DNA of 64,000 bases from Coffea arabica (taxonomy: Eukaryota; Streptophyta; Magnoliopsida; Gentianales; Rubiaceae): positions 9,798,501-9,862,500 of the forward strand of contig NC_092317.1 of NCBI RefSeq assembly GCF_036785885.1, given 5' to 3'. The position numbers and the translations under genes are program-made. The notes below the pieces were generated by a model. It was not told the origin of the DNA, searched no databases, and saw only the letters and a program-made list of their open reading frames with translations. Each line of letters begins with the position of its first letter. Position 1 is the stretch's first letter. Positions 23,401 through 36,020 of this stretch are shown here, piece after piece.

Positions 23401-26400
23401 TCTTAGAATTTTTACAACTTTGGCAATATATTAATATTAATATTGATTTGTTTCTAATGAAACCGTTTGACTATCATACAATTTCGAGCCTCTTGATTTT
23501 CATATGAATTCGCAATTTGACTAGTTTAGTCAAATTGGTCATATTAATTTGTCAAAGAATGACTTGTTAAAGGAAAAAAGACTAAAGAAATTTTGTAGTT
23601 AATTTCCCAATACCTGAAAAATGTTAAGCTGTAAGAGTTTGTAAATTGAACTAGTTATTAAAGCAAATAAATCCTAAACTCTTTAGTTAATTAATTAAAT
23701 CAATTTATTGCTTTAATTATTTATTTTTTAGTCAAAGGTAATAAATTAAATGTGAAGTTTTATGTTTGACTAATAGTAAATGAATTATTTATGAAAAAAT
23801 ATTTTTCCTATCTAATTGATCTTTTTTTAAAAAAATTTTTAATAAGAAAGAGTTGACTTTAAGAACTACGGTATTGCAAAAGGTACTTTTTATGACAAGG
23901 TAATTTTTTACAAAAGTCTAATTCACTGCAAAAAGTCATGTTTTATGACAAGTTTCAGGTTATCGTACAATAATTTAAAGCAAGAATAGCCATCAAAATT
24001 CGTGCTTCTCAATGTAAAATAATTGAAAATACTACTGTACTATTAGGCTAAAATAATGAAAGAAACATAAATAAGTTGTAGTAATTTCACAATTTCTAGA
24101 CAATGACGTGAATATTAACACTGGATGAGCTATTTGATATCATGAAAAAGCGAACTATTTGAAGTAGAAAAATGTACATTTACCACTAGTATTAATGCAG
24201 CAAATTTCTCATCCTTTATGAATAGTTTCAAAAAAGCATAAACAAATAGAAATTAATAATATATTACTAAAATTATACTTCAACTAAAAAGTAAAACTAA
24301 AAAACTTTATTTGAAATTTTGCAACTAAACAAGAAAGGGGGGAAGCTAAGGAATTGAAATTTCATTAAAAGTGAGTAAACAAAGAAGAGGCGCGGGTGTA
24401 CATAAAACACTTAGAAATCAAGACCGGCTCCTAGTACTCTTTCACTATACACTATACGCCCAACACTTAGAACCAAAATGAGTTTCTCCCTCTTCATCTC
24501 TTCATCTTTGCCAAACAAAATAGAAGAACTTCTCCTCCTTATATCTGTTGATTGATTATGGCTCTGCAGTGCTGAATCGAAGACTTCCTCTACCACCAAC
24601 GCTCTACAATAGAAGGTCCGCCCTTTCTCTTTTTTCTCCTGAAATTTTTCCCAAATTTTTTGCCCTAATTAATTTTTTGCTAAAAATTTCTCTCCAATTT
24701 TTTTGGGTTTCTTTTGATTTATGGATGGAGTCATCTCATGATTGTGGAATTTGTTTTGTTGTGGATTTCTACCCTAAAATTTTTTCCCAACTTTTTCTTA
24801 TACAAGACAAGAGGCTTTAGAGAGATTCGATTGTGGGTACATACCGATTTGTGATGGGCCTAGGAGGGCAAATTTAGTGTTTCATTTTTTGTGTTAGTAA
24901 AATGGAAGAGAATTAGGAGTGATTTTGTGAATTTTTTGCTAGTGAGTGGTTGCATGCGAGGAAACTAGTTGGTAGAATGGTGTTGGGTTAAGAGGGAAAT
25001 GAAAAATAGTGATTCGGGATTTAATTAAGTGGATAAGTAGCTCAAGATCTAGGTACAAGGTTTGGTGAAAATTTTTGTACTGTCAAAGATATCTTTTGTT
25101 TTGTTGAAATTTGGTTAACTGTAATGGGAATTTCACCAATAAACTATTTATTTAGTTGGAGTGTGCTTTCTCCTTCACATTGCCAAAGCGTGTATGGCCC
25201 TGTTTCTTGTTTGTTTGATTTGGAGTGGTAATTTTTTCCTATTTCCCAAAAAGCGATCTCATTAAGAAAAAAAGGAAAAAATAGATTTTTGTAAGATGGA
25301 TTTGATGGTGGGCTTTATGATACTAACTTCAACCATTACCATACCAGTTCTTTGTGTTCCGCCTGTTGTTCTAAACATCTAAATATATAGTCAAATTTGT
25401 CACTTCACTTAATAGTTAGGTCAATCTGCATTATGTCTACCATACGAGTCCTTTGTGTTCCTATTACTGCATTATGTCACTTCACTTAAAAGATGTTGGA
25501 AATGATACAAGGAAAGGCAATTGCTATAGACCTATGGCTATCCAAACAATATTAAGTGATCATGATAATCTGCTGATTCATCTGGGGTCTTATGAACTTA
25601 AAAGAATCACTTGAAATAGTCTTGACAATAGGAAAATAGTGGAGCTGATATGGAATTAGTCACATTTTAGTTGGGTCTTAACTTGTATGCCTTGATACAA
25701 GAAAAGCTTGAGCACATTAACCTAAAATGGAAAGCCAGTTAAAAGCTTTCACAAGTTAGTTCAATTTAGTATTTACCTACTAGGAGTTTGGCTTGTTATT
25801 TGAGATTGATATATAGTGCTGCTGTAATTTCACTGTGGATAATTAACCAACTCAGATTGAATCACTTAAGAATGAGGCATGAAGTTTAAGATGAGATGAC
25901 TTTATAGATAGATACATACATAGTTGTGTCTTATAGGTGGATCATGGAGTTCACCTTTGCATATTCTGAGCGGTGAAAAATTCATCCTTATCTTATTTTT
26001 CATTAATTAATTGAGAGCTTATCAGCTCAATAGCTTTTCACTTAACTATTAGGTACTTTTTAGTCTTAGGAAAGCAAAGTTAATTTGTTACAACTCTATA
26101 CCAGAGTAAAGTGATATATGCTAAGTGGCAACTAGAACGGCTATCTATTTATTTAATGTAATACAGCTTTGAACAGAATTTTTGTAGAAAAGTTGCATTG
26201 TAGTATAGACTTTCATGTAATTACGTATGATGCCTGACCTTTGCATAATCAATTAATCCACCGGCTTCTTGTACAGATTGGATCACTGAGTTGAGTAATT
26301 CTCTGCAATTAACTTGTCCATTTTCTGCTGTAAATTTAGCTTCAGTCAACGAGCGACTTATGGACAAGGCCTACAAAATACCATGAAGAGCAAAAGGTAT

Positions 26401-27009
26401 TGGTACCAGGACATGCCTTGATTTGGTTTTGACAGATTAAACTAAGCACAAATAAGTTGTGCAATCCATCTATTTACTCTTAATTTCTAAAAAAGTTGTG
26501 CAATCCATCTAGCAACTTGTTTGGTCTATTTTGTCTCATTTAATCCTCTAAATGTTCTATTTTTTGCTTGTTAAAAAGACATCTCTGGAGCATAGATTAT
26601 TTTGATTAGTTGAAATAATCTCTAGAGCATAGTCATCCCTAGTTAATAAAAATCATTTACGACTGGTTAGCTCAAATATAGATTACGCTTGACTAAAGTT
26701 GATTGTAATGACTATGCTTGACTATCTTTTAATTTTTGAGCAATAATGCTCTATTCAGATTGATAGTTGTAGGTATTGCTAGATCAATCTGCATATGTAC
26801 AATTTGATGTGAATTAAACTCCCAAAACTTAAATTGTTTGTACTGTGATTATTAGCTTTTGCAGTGATTGAAGCTACGGACATAGGTTCAATGTCTCACT
26901 AGGAGATTGTCATATAGCTGCATTTTTTACTTTAAGGTGAGTTAATACGAACTCTCTTTTTTTCCTTTTTCCTTTGTTTTTGTGATCACATGCGCACTTA
27001 ATTGGAAAT

Positions 27010-27140
27010 GACTATCCAATCTCAGCAGCAACTGATGGAAACACTTGTGAGCCAACAAACTTAGATGCAGAAACAGCAGAATGAAATGCAGAGCCTGCTT
27101 AAATCTCTAAACACAACTGGAAGCTAGGCAGCAAGGTAAT
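27010..27140 (+). pseudogene. Glutamine-rich remnant, possibly of a CACTA transposase
   Basis: A short frame reads MTIQSQQQLMETLVSQQT, a stop, then MQKQQNEMQSLLKSLNTTGS, another stop. The Gln/Met-rich heptad pattern resembles the coiled-coil C-terminus of plant CACTA-associated transposase proteins (Transposase_24 type). It lies inside the CACTA element. The match is by pattern only, and the stops show that it is not functional. Confidence 0.35.
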
Positions 27141-27904
27141 GAGAGCACATATGCTCGAAATTCATGGCAAAACCTTTTTCTGATCATACTTTTAATAAGG
27201 TAGATTTGTAATAGTACAAATCAAGTGCAATATGAATCATGGACATAATTTTCTGCCCAATTGACTTAATGAGGGCATTTATATAGATGGTTTAATTTTG
27301 GGTAGTAAGCTAATTTAAAATAACCTTTTACGGGTTGAAGAATGAACTTAATCAAGTTATTGTAGCACAACAATTTGCAGCGAATCATTGTTTTATGTTA
27401 TCCATGGCTAATTTTTATAAGTAACAATCCTTTGTCTTCAGTAGAACATATAGAATATAAATAAGTTATTGACATTACTAATACTTCAATAGCTAACTTT
27501 TGAGTTCATTTGGGATATTGTTCTTGTTATGACAATTAATCACCTTCTTTATTCTTTTCCTTACTAATTTCCTACTCATTATTTGAGTTTGTGATAAGTA
27601 AATCTAAGATTTTTTTCCTTTTCAAAATGCTTGTTACTTACTATTGTTATACTACTTTATGCAGACAAATGCTACTATGTCAGATTTTGTGCAAAATTCA
27701 TAGCTACTAAGTGGACTCAAGAAGGATGAAGATAAAGCTGCTTTTTTGGCTCGTGAAGTGTTTTGGAAGTTTTTATGACTTTTCAGGCTCGGATGCTTTT
27801 TGTAAACTTGATTGACTTTGCATGAACAATTTGGGTTACACAGTACCACTTCTATTGTAGTATTTGTAGGATGACATTGAACTTAAACATTATATTTTGG
27901 TCCT

Positions 27905-28065
27905 TTGTAGCATAATGGATGCTTTTAGCTATTAATTAGCAGGCCTTTTATGGTTCTTTTGATTTGATGAATTGTTGGATTCCTTTTTAGTATAATGGAT
28001 GCTTTTAGATATTAATTAGCAGGCCTTATATGGTTCTAATTTGATGTATTGTTGGATTGGTTGCT
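27905..28065. repeat. Tandem duplication inside the CACTA element
   Basis: A unit of about 80 bases (TATAATGGATGCTTTTAG... ATTAATTAGCAGGCCTT...) occurs twice in a row with small differences, just inside the right subterminal array. Confidence 0.75.
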
Positions 28066-28827
28066 TTTAGGACAATCGTTTGTATCAGGTTTCATAGTGA
28101 CAATATATTGTTACTAATCAGATTTCTCCACTAACAACAAAAAGTTGTCACTAAATAGGGTGTATAACAAAAAGGTATATAGTGATGATAAATGTTGTCA
28201 GTAAAGAGCCATTTTTAGTGACGACTCTAAAGAGTTGTGAGTAACCAATCAATACCAACGGCAACTATGAAAAGGATTTTACTGACGACACTACTACGAG
28301 CATCATTGATAAGGTGAAATGTCGTCACTATATATGTATTTATTATTGACAAAAAATATTGTCACTAATGAATAACATTTACTGACGACATTTAATGTTG
28401 TGACTGTGTACCTTTACCGACAGAGATTCACTGACGACTTTGTGACAACTAAAATGTTGTCAGTAAAACACGTTAGTGACGACTTTTACATTTTCTGTGA
28501 TAATAATCAGTTGTCACTGATGACCAAATTTCTTGTAGTGATATTGGAACTCATTAGAATTGAAGAGAATAGTTGACTGGTGAATCTGATTGATCATTCC
28601 ACCTATCCTTCAGTTAAAATTCCAGCACTCGTATGCCTTATTAAAATTTCCCGAGCCAGTAGCAAAGGGTTTTAGCCCATAGGATAATAGTAGGGACTAT
28701 CATTATTTTTTGGCAAAAATGTAAAATTCTTAATTACGGAATGGGGATTGGGTATCTAAATTTTACAGTGGGCTTTTACTCTCCTTTTGTGTGCTTACAT
28801 GGTGTCCTAATTTGGGTGTGCTCATAT

Positions 28828-30182
28828 TGACAGGTTGTCAGCCTGTGCAATAATAAAAACCTGCTCAACTAAAGTTAATTTCTGTAGATAGTGGTAAGTA
28901 GGGTCGAATCCACAGAGATTAGGTGTAACTGTTTCTTTTCAAATTCACAGTAACAAATGGGGTGTTTTTGTGCAGAAGGTGATAATCAAAGAATTTCAAA
29001 TAAAATCTAAGAAGCTACTAAAAATTAAATAACAAATTACTAAAATCAAATTGGTGATAATTAAGAATCTAACAAAGAAATAACTTCAGCAATGGTGCAT
29101 CTAATTGATCATCGAAACAAAGGCAATTCCAATTATTTACTAAAAAATATGTTATAACTGCCAAAGAAGCGATGACAGTCAACCCCTCCTTACTGTGTCG
29201 GTGATTAAGGTACGCCCGTTAATCACTACTCTAATTGAGAAATAATCTTAGGTACGCCCGTAAGATTTAATTTTCCAATTGCCTTACATATTAGAGGAGC
29301 CCTATTCTAACCAAATAACACACTACCAGGGTTATTTTAGATTAGTCCGCGTATTCCCTTGACACAAACCTAATCATGCCAATTATCACTATTTTGAGAC
29401 AATTAAACAATTACGGATTTAACGTCCCAATTGACAATAGATTATCAAATTAACTAATTATCCGGATCCAAGACAATCAATTAATTAAACAATCATAAGC
29501 ACTATAATCAAAGAATATGCGGATACCAATAAATAAAAAGAAAAGATAAAATTAAATTGATCTCACAGTTTTTAGGCGAATCAAAGCATCCGTTGTTTCT
29601 TGACTAGAGTGAGGAGATTAGTTCATATTGATGAAGAAAATCCACAGAAAATTGAAGGAATAACTGCGGCCATTGTACTTCGAAACTAGGAAAAACTCAA
29701 TTCGTTTAATTGGTGGAAAGCTCTTGGCATGCGCAGGGGGCAACCACAAAAGACAAAAGGAAAAAGTCAAAGAAAGCGAAAGGAAGTCCATTGTTTTTCC
29801 TTGTCATCACCAACGAGAGAACTACTACTAAAAAGCTAAGAAAGGAAAAATCAAAGCTACTCTAATGCTTGGCTCTTGTGCGGCGGCCCCCCTTGCGGAG
29901 AGGATGACCCCCAGCCCTTCGTTCCTTTCCTCCTTTTATGCTGTCTTTCGCAAATTACCAAAAAAAGATCACGCCTTGATATTCCAAAAATACCCCTGGA
30001 TGCCTGCCCTTTGAGCTCTATTTTGAAAATCATCAAATTGACTCTTGTTATGATATTTTTGATCTACTCTCTGAAATAAATGCAAATTACGAAAAGTGAG
30101 TAGAATCTAATAATTAATCCACATCGAGTTAGATAATAGGAGAAATTAACAATAAAATAATTGAATAAATCGCAACCTATCA
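28828..30182 (-). repeat. 3' LTR of the gag-only element
   Basis: This is the 1355-base LTR. It shares TGACAGGTTGTCAGCC at one end and CGCAACCTATCA at the other with the copy at 37236-38590. The small frame at 29876-30079 is not conserved between the copies and is not a gene. Confidence 0.95.
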
Positions 30183-30192
30183 CTTCCCTCCA
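30183..30192 (-). other. Polypurine tract next to 3' LTR
   Basis: On the minus strand the sequence just before the LTR reads TGGAGGGAAG. A closely similar block (purine run followed by the same CACACCTAAATC-type sequence) occurs again at about 31196-31230, about 1 kb inside. Confidence 0.6.
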
Positions 30193-31590
30193 CACCTAAA
30201 TCATGCTTGTCCTCAAGCATGAGAACAGTAAACAAACATCAGTATTTGACAATGACTATTGCTCTATCTACCATATTGCCAAGATACCAAGAAAAATAAT
30301 AATCAAGCATCAATGGCCAAGTCCAAGAAAAATCACTCCGGTTAGCTTCTGAACCATAAATTCTTCCAATTTCAGGTTAACTAATCTAAGAAAAAGGAGT
30401 GGTCGCTCAACATTTATCAGTGAATGGTCCAACTATTAACCAAAATCTCCATATTAAATCCATAAATCGGCAAGCTGACTTTTATTATACACTAACACAA
30501 CCTTCACTTTTTTATCACGATTTTTTGCTTTTCTCTTTTTTTGATTTTTTTTTGCTTTTCTCAATAGTAACAAAAGATTTAGTCGCTAGCCATTGGAGCC
30601 TTTTGACGCGAACTCTGACATTTGTTAGATAAAAGAGCCCGGTTACTCAGCTTCGATCGCCACGTGACCACGTACTCATAGCAATTACTACTTTTTGACG
30701 CGAGAATTGACACTTTTGGTGAAGATCCCCTGTTACTAGGTAGTAAAGACTAGCGGATTACAGTCAACTCTTATTCACAGCCAAATAACACAAAAACTCA
30801 ATATAACACAAAAATTAAAAGAAAATTTGCATCAGCTAGCCTCATTTTCTAACATGGAGAACTAAGATTAATAACTGGACCAATTCACATGAAAATGCCA
30901 ACAATCATTCCCTATACTTAGGAAAGTTAACTAAAAATTATAAAAGTCACACAGTTGTCAATATTCACCACAGAGATATTCTTAGACTCAAGCACATTCA
31001 CTTGATACACTTCCATTACTAAATCTTGGCAATAGCAGAAATAGAGGCAACAATCCAACATCAAACTTGGCATCACATACGAGCTAATCACTAAAAAGAA
31101 AAAAAAGAAAATGAATGAAAGATGGACAAATAACAAACTAAAAAGAAAGAAAAAAAATCTAAAAACTCAAAACTAAAGACACTAGCACCATAACTGCTCC
31201 CCTCACACCTAAATCCTACATTGTCCTCAATGGAGGAAATAAAGTAATTAAAGTGGAGAGAACAACGAAACTTCCCTCTCGAGTAGATAAGGGGTAGGCA
31301 GGAACGGTGGAGGGAAGCCGATGTGGTGGAAGTACGCGGCCAAATTCTGAGACATCCTTGCCACTTGGCGGGTGATGTTCGTCACTCTCTCAACTACGTG
31401 GTGAATCTCCACCTTGACGACTACACGGAGTGATGGTGTGGCAAGGGGAAAGGCCGGCGGCGCTGCGGCTTGGTTGCGGACAGGAGCTTGCGACGCATAG
31501 GTGGAGAGCGGCGGCGGGTAGTTTGGGCAGCAAGGTAGTGGCGGTTGAGAGTGAGATCGAGGAAGAGGGAGCAAGGTGAGCTTTCCTACG
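30193..31590. other. Internal non-coding region of the gag-only element
   Basis: I recognise no gene. Two blocks around 30600-30730 contain TTTTGACGCGA and are spaced about 85 bases apart. A proline-rich minus-strand frame (31248-31595) has no recognisable domain and is not called. The region lies where pol would be in an autonomous element. Confidence 0.4.
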
Positions 31591-31594
31591 AACA

Positions 31595-31870
31595 TGACGC
31601 GGGCACGTCATGTAGGCACGAAGTGAAGAGCTCTCCAGGTTACTTGACGCGGGCACGTTATGAGGATAAGAACCCCTTCTGACGAATCTGACCATGAGCT
31701 CTTCATGGGATTTGACGCGGGCACGTCATGAGGGCAAGAACCCCTTCTGATGATTCTGACCATGAGCTCTTCATATGTCATGATGCAGGCCCGTTATGAG
31801 GGCAAGAACCTCTTCTGACGATTCTAATCGTGAGCTCTTTATACGTCATGACGCGGGCGCGTCATGACAG
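31595..31870. repeat. 68-bp tandem repeat with inverted TGACG half-sites
   Basis: The core TGACGCGGGCACGTCA or a variant starts at 31595, 31645, 31713, 31781 and 31849. The last three steps are exactly 68 bases. Between cores the sequence reads GAGGGCAAGAACC.CTTCTGA, then ACCATGAGCTCTTCAT. In the best copies each core has TGACG and its inverse CGTCA, so it is a quasi-palindrome carrying two as-1-like half-sites of the type bound by plant TGA bZIP factors. Function is inferred; it might be an enhancer of the element. Confidence 0.8.
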
Positions 31871-32176
31871 AAGGACACCTACAAATCATCAAAACTAAAA
31901 TTGAAACCCGAAATCAGTCAATCTCAAGGAAAACATATTTAAACTATCACACGAAATCAAACAAACAATTAAAAGAAACAATTGGATTGCCTCCCAATGA
32001 GCGCCTTTCTTTAATATCTTTGGCTAGAGATTGTCATGTTTGTTCAGGGAGGATAAAATCTTGTGGCTCGTTTCAGTGCTTCATACTCTATGTAATCCTG
32101 ATAGCCCTCGTAAGTAGAGTAATCCTTGAGCACACGAGCTACGGTCTTCCATGGACTAGTAGATGGCGACAACAAG

Positions 32177-32619
32177 TCAACAATGATCTGAATCTCCACT
32201 CACTCCTCCATCACACGCATTTATCGATTCAAGATATTTTGCCATCGCCACTCTTAACTTATTTCTGTCATGAAATTTAAAATTTTCTAGTATAATAAAA
32301 TCAATCTCAGTAACAGGAATTGAAGAATAAGAGTCAGGAGAATATTGATGAATGAATGGATGAGATGTCACCGCATTTGAAGATTGTTCACTGGATTCAT
32401 TCTCTTGAATGAGTTGATACTGGGGTCTCATTTCTTGCACTTTAGTTTCCTTTTCAACAGCAGCTTTAGATCTGTTTTCTTGAAACTCTTGCAGTTCCAT
32501 GTCATTTGGCCGGACAATTGCACTCTCATCTTCCTCAAGGTTGATATTGGTTTGTGCGGCAAATTCTTCAAGGTGAGAAGCTAATCACGTTATCGTGGAT
32601 GAGAAGCTAATCACGTTAT
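32177..32619 (-). pseudogene. C-terminal part of the gag-like frame, left of the hAT insertion
   Basis: Reading leftward from the hAT junction, the minus strand gives HLEEFAAQTNINLEEDES and then a hydrophilic Gln/Glu-rich stretch ending near 32177. It continues the gag-like protein at 36681-37130. Two defects separate them: a TGA a few codons after the junction, and a tandem 26-base duplication (32575-32626, unit GAGAAGCTAATCACGTTATC plus six bases). The duplication shifts the frame by exactly the two bases needed to explain the mismatch. The protein has no zinc knuckle that I can see. Confidence 0.6.
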
Positions 32620-32626
32620 CCTGGAT
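32575..32626. repeat. 26-bp tandem duplication
   Basis: The 26-base unit starting GAGAAGCTAATCACGTTATC occurs at 32575 and 32601. It lies in the gag-like frame next to the hAT left end and causes the frame change there. Confidence 0.9.
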
Positions 32627-32628
32627 GT

Positions 32629-34001
32629 AGAGTTGGCAATTTGTCCCAAGTCCCAATGGGCTACCCAAGCCCAAAGGAATTTTGGGCGGGATGGGTATTA
32701 TAATTTAGTATTGGGTTTAAGTTGGGACACATCCCAATTATACCCAGCAGTGAATGTGAAAGGATGGGAAATACTTGGGTACCCACTGGCCCAAATATCT
32801 TCCTAAAAAATATACTTCGAAACTCCTCTCCTTTCTTCATCCGCAGCTCCCTCAACGATTCCTCCACCTCCCTTTCTTCCTCCGCTCTCCACGGCTACTC
32901 CGACCTCCGCTCTCCCGGTAGTTATTTCATCCTCATATACCTTCCTTCCTAATTTACTCAGTTTTCTTGTTTATATTTGGGTATTTTCCTATTTGATGTA
33001 GTGGGAATTGCTGTAAATGTGTTGTGAAGGATAAGAAATATGTTTAATTGAGGAAATATAGAAAAGCACCTGCTGTGAATTGTCTGCTTCGCTATTTGAT
33101 GATGTGGGCATTGCTGTAAATTTTTTGTAGAGGATGAGAAGTATGTTTATCTGAAGAAACTTGACAAAGCAGCTGAGATGATAAAAGTAAAACCCTCTTA
33201 ATTTCGGTACTAAGCATCGGTACAAATATACCTATATGCTTTGATCTGTTATATACAGCTGTTTCTATCATCTTTTTGGATTGTGAAATTGATGTATGGT
33301 ATATTTCAAAAACTAGTTCGATTCCAACCTTTTTCTTTTCAAGGGGACATATTGACGGATACTTGCATACTAGCAGGATGTGTGGCAGTAAACCGGAGGA
33401 ACCAGGTGAGAAAATCTTCTGGAAGACTGAATATTCTGAGTAGGACTTTGCTCAGGCTCGCCAAACACGACTCCGAGTGGCTAAAACCCACAAGGTCACG
33501 GCTTACGTTGGTCCTTGACGGCTCACACAAATTCACACCTCATCCAAATTCATTTAAGTATACAACTGCTTCTAGCCTTCTACTACTAGTCTGCTAGTAG
33601 CAGTACTATAGTAGTATACTTTAAGATAAATGGTGTTTATTTTTCTATATGCCACATTTGTTTGCTGCATTCTCCTTTCAAACCAGTGAAAAGGGTTACA
33701 AGCCAACCTTGTTCTGCTGCAAGGGAAAAGCAGAGGAAAAGGACAGTGGCAGGTGAATATCCAAGCCAATGCTGCTGCCTGCCTAATGCCTAATGTTGAT
33801 CAACTTTTTTAAGTTTAATTTCCAAGTGCACTTGGGTTGGTTAAATTTTAAAGTTTGATCTCCAACCACTACTCCTAGGTTGGTTTTATTTACTCAATAC
33901 GTTCGTTTTTGGCAATGAATTACATATTATATTATTTGACCAAAGAGGTGCTAGGTGGTTGTAATTTTTTGGGTTGTGTTCATGCTATTTAATAGGTTCC
34001 A
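32629..34001 (+). other. hAT 5' region: likely non-coding leader exon and intron
   Basis: A pyrimidine-rich stretch at about 32820-32920 followed by GGTAGTTATTTC looks like a leader exon with a splice donor. An acceptor-like TTTAATAG lies just before TTCCAATGGATC at the transposase start. No frame here resembles a known protein. The layout matches the start of the other hAT-like element at 61.8 kb. Confidence 0.45.
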
Positions 34002-36020
34002 ATGGATCAACAAGGTAGTTTAGAACCTGAAGATGACTATATTCAAGCAAGCCATGCAAGTTCTTCTAAGCGAGGAAGATATTCTAAAGTTTGGGATGTT
34101 TTCAAAAAAAAGGAGGTTGATCCTGATGGAAGACAAAGAGCCGAATGTATGTTATGTGGTGCTGTATTACTGGCAGACGGCATATCAGGTACATCAGGAA
34201 TGAACCGTCACATATCTAGAGGATGTTCGAATAGCAAAGAACAAGCAGCACAATACTTGATAGTTGACCATGACGTGTATCGAGAGCATATATCTTTGGC
34301 AATAGCACGGCATAACTATCCTTTTAGCTTTGTAGAACATCAAGGTATAAGGGACTTGCACAAATTTTTGAATCCAACTGTCCAAACTCTCTCAAGAAAT
34401 ACAGCCAAGTCTGATATATTAAAATTATACAATAGGGAAAAGGAAAAATTAAAAAAGGAATTAGAGATGATTCCTGGTTGGATTTGTTTAACTTCAGATT
34501 TATGGAGTTCGTTAACTACAGATGGCTACATGGCTGTGACAGGGCACTATATTGATGAGAGTTGGACTTTGAGAAAAAAAGTATTGATTTTTCGCCACAT
34601 ACCTCCCCCACATAATGGTCCACTTTTAGGTGATCAGTTGATTCAGTTTTTGAAGGAATGGGGTATTGAGCGAAAAATTTTTAGTGTTACATTAGATAAT
34701 GCAAGTTACCAAAGTGGGATAATAGAAGCACTAAAGGATCATTTTTTGGTGATAGATTCTTTAATATGTAATGGTGACCATCTTCATGTGCGTTGTGGTG
34801 CACATATTTTAAATTTGATAGTTCAGCATGGTCTTAAAGCTATTGATTCTTCTGTGGTCAAGATTAGAGAGAGTGTCAAATTTGTTAGAGGTTCGGAGAT
34901 GAGAGGCATGAAATTTGCTGAATGTGTGAAATATGTTTCCTTGGATGCTAGCAAGAAATTACAACAAGATGTGCCAACAAGGTGGAATTCCACTTATTTG
35001 ATGTTGGATAGTGCGTTACCTTATCAAGCAGCATTTCATCGTTTGCAGAGAGTAGATGGACTGTACGAACACTGCCCATCAGATTATGAGTGGATGAAGA
35101 TTAAGAAGGTTGCTGAATTTTTACAACCTTTTTATGAAATGACATTACTGTTTTCTGGGTCATATTATCCTACTGCAAATTTGTATTTTCTCAAGGTGTG
35201 GAGAATAGAATTGTTGATTCGAAAAAATCTTCATAGTTCTGATGATTTTATACATGGTATGGCTGAGTTTATGAATGAGAAGTTTAAAAAGTATTGGGAC
35301 TGCTACAGTGTCATTCTATCTTTGGCTTTCATTTTGGATCCGAGGTATAAATTACGCTACTTGCAATTTTGTTTTGAAAAGCTTGATCCTTTGACTGCTG
35401 AGGAAAAGGTTAAAAATCTTAAAGACAAGTTAGAAGCATTGTTTGAGGTATATTTACAAGGCCAGTCTCTTGCTTGTTTAGAATCCCAAGATAGGATTGC
35501 TAATGCTGAAAATGATGGTGAAATAAGGGATGAGTTAGATTTGGAGTTTGATTCCTATAATAGCCAACATGAGGCATCTATTTCCAAGTCCCAATTAGGT
35601 ATTTACTTGGAGGATAAATTACTTCCAAGAGATAAGAAATTTAATATTCTTGATTTTTGGAAAGGAAATATGCTGAGATGTCCTGAACTTTCCTTATTAG
35701 CAAGAGACATTTTGAGCATTCCCATTACAACGGTTGCATCTGAATCTGCATTCAGTCATGGAGGTCGAATCCTTGGAAAGTTTCGAAATGCACTTTTGCC
35801 AAGCAATGTTGAAGCATTGCTATGTTCTCGGGACTGGATTTATGGTGGCGAAGGTAATATTAATTTGAAATTTTAAATGTCAAATATGTTTATTTTCTTT
35901 TCTATTAATTTTGATTCTTTTTAAATAATAGCAGGTTATGATGCTTCTGAGGTAGAAGAGGACGCAGAAATGAGTGTTGATGTCCAAAGATTGGTGGCTA
36001 AACTTGGTAGTGGAGTATAA
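34002..36020 (+). CDS. hAT-family transposase, BED zinc finger type (RICESLEEPER-like), intact
   Basis: Exon 1 is 34002-35853 and exon 2 is 35932-36020, giving about 646 residues. The intron starts GTAATA and ends in the tandem acceptor TAGCAG. Either AG keeps the frame, adding or removing one alanine. A BED-type zinc finger uses C49, C52, H70 and C75. The RNase H-like core has LTSDLWSS (D166) and VTLDNAS (D232), with the CGAHILNLIV motif near 265-274. The C-terminal hAT dimerisation region includes LDFWKG and ITTVASESAFS (E581). The three acidic residues correspond to the DDE triad of hAT transposases. The protein cuts and pastes its own element in the nucleus. No stop or frameshift is seen. 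Domesticated hAT genes are similar, but flanking terminal repeats argue for a transposon. Confidence 0.93.

Larger units (their letters stand above)
23032..28540. mobile_element. CACTA (En/Spm-type) transposon, 5.5 kb
   Basis: Both ends are a perfect inverted repeat of about 31 bases beginning CACTACAAGAAATTTGGTCA. The 3-base flanks are ATA (23029-23031) and ATA (28541-28543), the 3-bp duplication typical of CACTA elements. About 350 bases inside each end are packed with GTCGTCAC, GTTGTCAC and GTGACGAC units in both orientations, resembling the subterminal transposase-binding arrays of En/Spm. No intact transposase is present, so it would depend on enzyme supplied elsewhere. Confidence 0.95.

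Noticed and set aside
31248..31695. Proline-rich minus-strand frames in the gag-only element
   Set aside because: Low-complexity composition, two overlapping frames, and no recognisable domain. They probably reflect GC-rich repeat sequence.
33241..33597. 118-codon plus-strand frame upstream of the hAT transposase
   Set aside because: No domain. It lies between the leader exon and the transposase start and overlaps a minus-strand frame. It is likely intron.
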